Assembly: GCA_021464525.1 (NCBI GenBank)
Contig: JADRCO010000331.1
Coordinates: forward strand, 1-37,513
Source: Rhizophagus sp. LPA8_4_AMF
Taxonomy: Eukaryota > Glomeromycota > Glomeromycetes > Glomerales > Glomeraceae
Length of the DNA stretch: 37,513 nucleotides
Direction: 5' to 3'
In this document: in pieces, positions 30,393-37,513 of the stretch
How positions within the stretch are numbered: the first letter of the stretch is position 1
Layout: each line of letters opens with the position of its first letter
Program-made: the position numbers and the translations under genes
The notes under the pieces: model-generated
The model's input: the letters and a program-made list of their open reading frames with translations, nothing else
Databases searched by the model: none
Told to the model about the DNA's origin: nothing

Positions 30393-32030
30393 ATGCAATC
30401 CATTGATTCATTGAGAGAATTAAATGCCAAGCTCTTAGCTGAGATTGACGAGCTTAGGAAAGAGAATGCTAAGATTTTTGAACTTAAAAAGGAGAATGCT
30501 GAGCTTAAAGATAAGAATGCTGAGATCCCTGATCTTAAAAGGAAGTTTGTTGAGATTGAGTCTGAGAAAGTTGAGCTTAAGGCCAGGATTGCCGAGCTTC
30601 TAAGACAGGCTGTGGAAGAGAGTAAGAGATGTGATGTTGAGAATGCCGAACTCAAGGCTAGAATCGAGGAACTAGAGAAAAATAAGACAGTCACCACTAA
30701 ACTTGAGTCCGAGAATGCTGAGTTTAGAGATAGAATCACGAAAGTGGAACAGAGGCAGTTGCATAATGATAATTCTTCTAACGACCGTAACAACAGTTCA
30801 TCTAACTTCAATTCGGTTGCAGATCAGGTTAGCAAAGTTAACTCGCATCATGAGAAACCGTTAGTGGATAGGGAAATGGATATTTCATTACCCAAAGAAT
30901 TGATTCCAGAGGTGATTGCAAAGCAATTGGTATCAGCTGTTAATATATCCGTTATGGACCAATGTGATCAGACATCCTTAGAAGATAAGGAAATGGATGC
31001 TTTCTTGGATGAAGTGCATAAGAAAAAGATTAGTGATGAGATTAGATAATGCAATAAGGAGAAGAAACTTCAAGCTCAAGAGTCTCTTCCAATAGGGTCC
31101 CAAAGGGACCAGAGACCTCAAGTTCTTGACTCGATTACTCAGCCATGCAATGGCACGTCATTGGAAGCATCAGCTAATTCAGATGGTGGGGAAGTACCTC
31201 CAGAAGAGAAGATAGGTAGTGAACAGGATTCAAAGTGCAAGAAGGGGAAGAGTATTAATAAGCTTAAGCAAGAATTATTTGCTTCGGAGTTGTCTTCACA
31301 AGAGCCATCAATAGAACAAAATCATGTGACCGAAATTTTGAGACATTATGTCCCAGAAAAGTTACCTCTGATAAATCTAGCATTGATGAGGCCTCACAAC
31401 ATCTAGCTCAGTTATGCGATAAAACTTTTGATGCCAAAGATAAAGTAAATCGAGCTAATCAGAAAGAAACTTTATGCTGGTGCCTCTATGCGAAAGATTT
31501 CATAATTCAGCTCAATGGAATTATAGAAAGTAGTGGAGGTAAATTCGGTGAAAAGAAGGTAAGAGGTTTGCTGTATGATTCCATCACAAAACATGTTAAT
31601 TTGCTTTGCAAACAGAGATCCCAAAAAACGGATTACAACTTCAAGATGTATCATAAGATAGTTTGCACAAGAAAACTCAGAGAGCCAAAAAAGTCTATAA
31701 ATTTATCAAACAAGTGGGCTTAGATAAAATCAAGTATATTAAATCTTATAGTGCAACTTCTATTTCAGAGCTTACTAATGAACAAATTCAAGAGGTTATA
31801 GATTATGGAATATCTTTGGAAAAGTTACCTCTGGTAACAGATCATGTGACTGAAATTTCTGAGACTATTATGTCCCAAAAAAAATTTGCCTAAGAATACA
31901 CCAAAAACTAAGAATGACCAGATAAGTGCACCTATTCTTTCAACTCATAACTCTAATTCTTTAAGTAATTCCTCTGGGACTGGACCAGCACGAATGATTC
32001 TACCAGCTACACCTCAAGCAAGTGTAATTC
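30393..32030 (+). pseudogene. Coiled-coil expanded-family protein (MQSIDSLRELNAKL), disrupted
   Basis: ATG 30393 opens 218 codons. Residues about 1-110 are a long coiled coil with repeated KKENAELK / IAELLR / ENAELKARIEEL blocks. A low-complexity Ser/Asn linker follows, then a DQTSLEDKEMDAFLDEVHKK motif. TAA at 31047 replaces the Gln expected in SDEIRQ. The same frame then continues to 31404. The sense passes to a second frame (SDKSSIDEASQHLAQL, KETLCWCLYAKDF) near 31368, to a third (KKTQRAKKVYKFIKQVGLDK, SATSISELTNEQIQEVIDY) near 31660, and to a fourth section (LPKNTPKTKND) at the A run near 31880. Order and motifs match a multicopy Rhizophagus family that I recall. One stop plus three frameshifts: a young pseudogene, or a region of poor base calls. 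Function unknown. Confidence 0.8.
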
Positions 32031-32099
32031 AGTTCAGCGTTCACAGTTCTAATACTGTGATTTTAAATCTTTTGCCAAAATATTTACATTCTGATCTAA

Positions 32100-34030
32100 T
32101 TTCTTTTAAGATTTCTTTTTATTTAGGATTGTTATAATATTATTTTTATTTTTCTGTTTCTGATTTTTTTCTTTTTGATTCTGTTTTGATGAAGGGTTTT
32201 TCTGTATCTATTGGCCTTTCTTGGATTGGTCCACTCCATTTAATTGGGACTGATACTGGGGTCTCAGATCTTTTACCTGTCCCAGATTCTTCTCCTGTAC
32301 TGAGTCCTCCTTTCTTCGACCTTTATGTTCCTGCTGACAGTCCTTTAATGTTTATTTTGGCGGGAGCTATTTCTTTATGTCCTAGCCATAATAAATGGCT
32401 TTTAATTGGCGGATAGATTCAATTTGACTCATCTATATTCTTTGTCTATTTCTTGAGTTTTTGGCTCTCTGTATACTCCTTCTGCTGTGGCGGGCGAATT
32501 ATTAGCTATTATTTAACTTATCTCGTCACTTTCTTCTGGCATGCAGTGTGTGATTTTCACTTCTACCAAGCAAATTTCTTTTTTGTTTAACGCCTTCCAA
32601 CAGCTATCACCACTTCGCAAAAGTCATTGGCTGCATCATGCGTTATAGACTAAGCTTTTGGTGACTCTGTCAGCTTCAGGCTGCTACGTGACTTTCTGAC
32701 CTAGCTCAGATTTGTATTCTCTGTTACAAGATTCTCTTAATCAATACCTTCTTCTTCCTGTGACCTCTTTGGACTTTCCTGTTGTGGCTCTTCCTAATGT
32801 GTCCTCAATTACCTTGATGACTACTCTCCACTTAGCTCAGTAGTGTTTGCACTTAGATCCTGTTGCATATTTTAAGTCCTATTTGCATATGCGGAATTTT
32901 GTTTCCCTTCTGCAATTTCAACGAATAGAAGCTTTGTTGCCCGCTCTTTTATATGTGGATTGGGTTATCTCTTTTGTTTTATTACACTGTTCTCTTCATT
33001 TGCGTGCATTGATTGTACATTCCACTTCTTTTATGGCCTTCTGATATAAGCTCTAGTTTGATGTCTTGCTGTTAATCCCAGTTTTACTCCTATATTATTC
33101 GCATCTATATCAGCCACCTCTTCTTTGCTTCAATTGTTCTTTGAATATGGAAATCTGGTCGCATTTGTTAGTCTGTTATGACTCAGAGGATTCCTCTTCT
33201 ATTAATCTCATGGCTTCTTTTAGAAATGCTTTGGTGGACCTTCTTGAAAAGCTTGCGCATAAGTGCGCCGCTGCTAGTACCTCACATGTTTTATTTGAAT
33301 TTGCATATGATACCTTAAGTGCCCTCCCGGATATTAAGTTTGCCTCTCTTAATTTCTCTGCTTTTACCAGTTTATGGTTTACTCATGGCTTTATCCTATC
33401 TTCCCTCTTGCCAACTATGGCGATGCTATTGGGTTTTCTCTTGTCCAAATTATGGCCTTATTTTATTTGCCAATTTCTAATTTTCCAACAGTCTCTTATG
33501 GCTGATATTTGGTCTTAACGTAATAAAAAGAAAATTCAGTGGGATTTCATGCATGGAATTTCCTCTTATGACCTGCGCATTTCTCGATAGCTTGATCCAT
33601 CTCTTTCATGGCTCATGTCTCAGACTTTTTGCTTTGACTCTCTTCAGCTTCCTTCTTCTGTTAATGCTTTCGCCCAAGTTCATCAGCTTTCTAATATGAA
33701 GTTCTCTGATCTCAGGTGGCTTCATAATTCTGTAATTTGTAATACTTCTTGGCTGGATTCTATTACAGATTTTCTGATGAATCAAACAGTCCTCTTTCAG
33801 AGTGTATTTGTGCTAACTTTTAATGTAAGGTAGATTTCTGGGACTAGGTAGTTGATCTGAAATTTGGTCTTTAACTTCAAGTTAGGATATACAAAATTGG
33901 TTTTTTAAATTAGTTTACTTTTCTTTTGTTCAATTTTGTGTGACTTTTTTATATTTTAGTTTAGTTTATATATTTATTATTTATATATGTAATGTTCTTG
34001 TACTTCAAATTATAAAATTCAATAAAGTAT
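32100..34030 (+). mobile_element. Degraded LINE (RNase H-like region, zinc knuckle and C-terminal part)
   Basis: Fragmented frames read toward the right end. MKGFSVSIGLSWIG through SPLMFILAGAISLCPSHNKW (32189-32414) resembles the start of a LINE-encoded RNase H. QCVIFTSTKQISFLFNAFQQ and LSPLRKSHWLHHAL (32540-32650) fit its middle. CFNCSLNMEIWSHLLVCYD (33130-33180) looks like a C-terminal cysteine motif reduced from CxxCxxxxExxxHxxxC. ADIWS, a stop, RNKKKIQWDFMHGISS (33500-33575) and AFAQVHQLSNMKFSDLRWL follow to TAG 33831. An AATAAA at 34021 could be the 3' end signal. Many stops and shifts, and no reverse-transcriptase core in the window. A 5'-truncated copy is likely. Confidence 0.65.
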
Positions 34031-34050
34031 ACTGTTTGCAACCTAGAGAG

Positions 34051-34420
34051 ATGATCTTACTACCATTCGATTCATTTTGATAAGACGAATCTAATGATAT
34101 AAAATTCATCGAAATCCAATCACTGGATTAGTTACTAAAATTAAAAATTATTAAGTAGTTTTAAAGTAATATCTTCGTTAATATCAATCATAGAGAAATG
34201 ATCTTACTACCATTCAATTCGTTTTGATAAGACGAATCTAATGATATAAAATTCATCGAAATCTAATCATTGAATTAGTTACCAAAATTAAAAATTATTA
34301 AATAGTTTTAGAGTAATATCTTCGTCAATATCATCTTACTACTATTAGATTCGTCTTGATGAGATGAATCTAATGATATAAAATTCATCAAAATCAGATT
34401 ACTGAATCAGAAGTTATTCT
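34051..34420. repeat. Tandem ~145-bp repeat, about 2.6 copies
   Basis: Units start with GATCTTACTACCATTC near 34051 and 34199, and with ATCTTACTACTATTAG near 34331. Each contains an inverted pair around ATTCGTTTTGATAAGACGAA and GATATAAAATTCATCGAAAT. Relatives lie at 15185-15440. Confidence 0.85.
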
Positions 34421-34437
34421 CAATTTCGTGTTTTGTA

Positions 34438-34600
34438 AATTGGAATGAGTACTGAAAAAAGGGACCAAATTGTCAAAAATTTTTTTTTTAAAATAACAAA
34501 TATTCTAGACCAAATAATCAAATCTACATTTATTTTACTTAAGAACTTTTTTTTGAAAAAAATTTCAATTTGGTCCCTTTTTCCAGCACTCATCCCAATT
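34438..34600. mobile_element. 163-bp MITE with ~35-bp terminal inverted repeats
   Basis: Left AATTGGAATGAGTACTG and AAAAAGGGACCAAATTG mirror right CAATTTGGTCCCTTTTT and CAGCACTCATCCCAATT, with three mismatches. AATT flanks or overlaps both ends, so the target duplication cannot be fixed. The ORF across it (34445-34630) is an artefact of the element. Confidence 0.8.
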
Positions 34601-35185
34601 AATTATGAAATTGTGAATTTATATGCATAAATCATTTCTAAAACTAGTCCGATTAGTTTCAATATTACTAGTCACAAACTGATTTACCAATCAAAAAGAA
34701 TATTACAAATTAATTATGTGACTATATATAATACTTTTTTAATATAAGATTTTTAGAAATTAGTGTGATAGTGACTATATGCACTGGTTGGAATAATCCA
34801 TTTTGGCAAAATTTTAAATTGCTGAATATTGGATGAAATTCAGTCTAACCTTAGCCGATCAGTACCAAAAAAATTAGCAACTAATTTTATAGGTGATTTG
34901 CAGTGTAATGCCTCCTACTCAGCTGTGAAAATTGGCAAAGTTTCAGAATTAATTAAAAATCAGCTATACAATCAAATCTAATCAACTCAGTGAGAAATCA
35001 GATAACAATCAGCAGTAAAAAATTGGCAAAAAAAAATTACAATTTTTAGCCAATTTTTAGATGATTTGATTCTGTTTTTTAGATAATTTTAATACAAAAT
35101 TTTATTTTAATTATTTCAATTTTTAATACCATTTATTTATTTTATGCATGTACAATATTAAATCTATTTACTATTATACTTTAAA
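34601..35185. other. Non-coding, AT-rich, nothing recognised
   Basis: No gene or clear repeat supported. Confidence 0.5.
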
Positions 35186-35189
35186 AGTT

Positions 35190-36560
35190 TAAATACTCGC
35201 CTACCTGGTAAAGTCTAAATAAAAACCTACAAAAAAGTAAAAAATGGCTAGTACTATTTTTTAATAAAATTTTGATCAAAACTTTGAAACTTATATGCCC
35301 ATTCGATAAAGTCCAAAAGGAAACTTACAAAAAATAGCAATGGTTATCATTTTAGAATTCGGAATGCTCAATTTACGATATCTGCAAAAAAAGAATAAAT
35401 AAAAAAACAATAAAAAATAAATTTAAATCAAAACTTACCAATTCGTTTTAAGATGCCGATCTATATCAAATGCCATTTAACATCAAGAAATCCAACCAAA
35501 GAAAGTCTAAGAGGCAAACATTTGAAGTCCAAAGCTCAAAGAAACCGAATGCCTACAAAAGAAAATAAATTATATATATATATTTTTTTTAAAGTAAAAT
35601 TCGCCTCAAAATTTACCAAATCCATGTTTAAAAGCCAGAATCAATATCTACAAAAAAAGGCAAAATAACATTAATTAGTAAATGTTCTTAACATTAAATT
35701 TAAAAAATAAACCCATACACGTATTTATATCTCACTTACCACTATTTCACTATTTCAGGAGTCCAAGCTGATTCCTAATAAAAAAATAAAATCAAGAACG
35801 TTAGAAATGTTCTTGACATCAATTTTAAAAAAAAACTCACCTATTACTACTATCCAGAAGTCCAAGCCTATAAAAAAGTAAAAAGAACATTAGTAAACGT
35901 TCTTAGAGTTAAATTTAGAAAACTACCCTGCCACTTCTTACTCATTACTACACAGTTTGTCAAAGTTTTGTGTGTAAAAGTTCATTGGTGGTAATGGTAT
36001 TATCTCTTGTCTATCTGGAGAATATGTAAAGTCTTGAGATAAGCAAACATTTCTCGTAAGTTGAGGTTGTATTTTCCACGTAGAAGTATGTGTTGTAGTA
36101 TTAGGTCTGAGTTGATTCCTAAAAAAAACAAAAGAAAGAACATAAGTAAATGTTCTAACGTTAAGTTTAAAAAATAAACCCATCACTCACCCTATTTCAG
36201 GAGCCTGAGCCGATTCCTACAAAAAAGAAAAAAAAAAACGTTAGAATCGTTTTTAATGTAAATTTTTAAAAAAATCTTCACTGTCACTCACCTTTATCCA
36301 GGAGTACTACGGAGTACTACGATACAAATAAAAAACAAAATAAAGAATGTTAGTAAACATTTTTAATGTTAAATTTTTAAAAAAAACTTCCCTACCACTC
36401 ACCTCTAGTTCAGAAATCTAAGCCGATCTCTATAAAAAAAAAGAACATTGAAAATGTTCTTAATTAAAAAGAAAAAAAAACTACCTTCACGGCTTCGCAC
36501 TCTATTTTGAAATTTCCAAAGAATCTATTACAAAAAAAAAGAAAAATTAAAATTGGAATG
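35190..36560 (-). repeat. Second tandem array of mini-exon/intron-like units (minus strand)
   Basis: Read on the minus strand from 36560, at least eight units repeat the same layout. Each has a hairpin of AAGAAC...GTTCTT type around ATTTCTAAC, a T-rich tract with TAG, and a short GAATCGGCTTGGACTCCTG-like segment. Next come GTGAGT or GTAAGT, and then TTTAAA-rich filler. Period is about 100 bp on the left of the minus reading and looser beyond 35650. One unit (36118-35942) has a 177-nt open segment of different sequence between its splice signals. The exons drift in length, so a continuous frame is not evident. Confidence 0.75.
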
Positions 36561-36639
36561 TTAAACATTCTGATAAACATTTTAAAAAAAAATTAAACGA
36601 ACTATTTTTTAACGTTTTGTAAAAAAGGTAGTGTTCTGA

Positions 36640-37017
36640 AAAAAGTCCGATCTGATTCGTATCTGCAGATCTGATCTGAGACAGGTTAAATCGGATCATG
36701 TGCTTTATGATCTGTGATTAGAGTTTCTAACGGGTCAGATCAGGTCAGGTCAGGTCAAAATTTTGGGTTAATTTTAAAGTACTATTTATATAGTAATTCA
36801 AATTTTTACAATACTTTCAATTGTATTATTTATATTATGCAAGTCCATGTGGATCAATGTGGGTCATTTTGGGTTGTATATTCAGAACTCTATCCGTGAT
36901 CTGATTCGAATCAAAAAAATCTGATCTGGTTTTAATCAGATCAGATCAAATCAACAATCATTCAGATTGGATTGAATTGGATTGGATTTGACGAATTCAG
37001 ATCAGATCTATAGTTCG
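36640..37017. other. GATCTGAT-rich segment with inverted ends
   Basis: GATCTGAT and its complement ATCAGATC occur many times at both ends (36650-36760 and 36898-37010). There are also tandem CAGGT units at 36741-36758 and ATTGGATTG units near 36970. CGAACTAT at 36598 and ATAGTTCG at 37010 are inverted. A non-autonomous element with subterminal repeats is likely but its ends are unclear. Confidence 0.5.
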
Positions 37018-37310
37018 CTATTAATATTGTAAAAAAAACGTTGTGAAATGTTTTTCCTACATATAATTGATTAATAAAAAACATTTCATAACGTTTTACT
37101 ATTAAAATTGTAAAAAAATGTTGTGAAATGTTTTTTTACATTTAATCGTTTAATAGAAAATGTTTCGCAATATTTTACTATTAAAATTGTAAAAAAAATG
37201 GTGTAAAATGTTTTCTTACATATAATTGTTTAATAGAAAACGTTTTGCAACGTTTTACTATTAAAATTGTAAAAAAAATGTTGCGAACCATTTTTTTTAC
37301 ATTTAATTGT
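37018..37310. repeat. ~80-bp tandem repeat, about 3.6 copies
   Basis: The block TATTAAAATTGTAAAAAAAT recurs near 37019, 37100, 37179 and 37259 with small changes. Each unit has GTTGTGAAATG and AACGTTTTGCAACGTTTT parts that can pair internally. Confidence 0.85.
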
Positions 37311-37513
37311 TTAATTGATGATCTGGATAAAATCGGCACCATGTGACTATGTATATCATAATGAAATTCAGGGATAAGTAGCATTATAACGTACATAGCT
37401 TTTCTGAATCTGACGCGCGCGACTAATATCACTCTAATATTTATGCCAAAATACCACTCAATTGCAGTTAGTCTAGTGGATCTTGGTTCTATAGTTGAAG
37501 AATTTCACTATGG
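37311..37513. other. Right edge, nothing recognised
   Basis: No coding or repeat feature that I can support in the last 200 bp. Confidence 0.4.

Noticed and set aside
30368..30811. 147-codon minus-strand Ser/Leu-rich ORF
   Set aside because: It is the antisense shadow of the coiled-coil gene: Glu/Lys/Leu codons reversed give Ser/Leu/Phe.

Overview
The window is very AT-rich eukaryotic DNA with spliced genes (introns of 64-97 nt, GTAAGT/GTATGT donors), long homopolymer tracts and many decayed copies of expanded gene families. The families (F-box/LRR proteins, a protein-kinase C-terminal tail, SAM-domain-type proteins, coiled-coil proteins beginning MQSIDSLRELNAKL, and a LINE with an RNase H-like region) are ones I associate with arbuscular mycorrhizal fungi of the Rhizophagus irregularis type. 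That assignment is from memory of family hallmarks, not from a search.

1-7.95 kb: two tandem minus-strand LAT/SLC7-type amino-acid permease genes. The downstream copy (5' end at 2930) has 7 exons and runs off the left edge inside a tandem-repeat C-terminal tail. The upstream copy (7937-5687) has 8 exons and is complete. Six introns are shared at the same position and phase; one is unique to the upstream copy. The 3' end of that copy coincides with the terminal repeat of a small inverted-repeat element. The 2.6 kb between the genes holds minisatellites and a GC-richer 9-bp repeat array.

7.95-13.3 kb: intergenic, dominated by A/T tracts, with no gene that I can support. 13.3-14.8 kb: two decayed coding regions of unknown family. 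14.8-22.6 kb: repeat territory with a 166-bp TIR element, a kinase tail fragment, a pogo/mariner-like MITE with TA duplication, a hAT-like element with an 8-bp target duplication carrying seven tandem units that each look like a mini-exon between splice sites, a ~182-bp tandem array and a 675-bp fold-back element with Tc1-type ends.

22.6-28.2 kb: a less AT-rich island of gene remnants (HNH nuclease, unknown protein, retrotransposon gag, F-box/LRR, two or three minus-strand unknowns, SAM-type protein). Four copies of a ~70-bp module lie between the fragments. One small ubiquitin-fold ORF (26461-26811) is intact. 28.3-34 kb: a MITE, a minus-strand coiled-coil gene with a frameshift, a coiled-coil family pseudogene broken by a stop and frameshifts, and a degraded LINE.

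34-37.5 kb: a ~145-bp tandem repeat, another MITE, a second splice-signal-bearing array on the minus strand whose units resemble those in the hAT-like element, a GATCTGAT-rich segment and an 80-bp tandem repeat. The two permeases and the ubiquitin-fold ORF are the only genes that look functional; most of the rest is mobile DNA and its debris.
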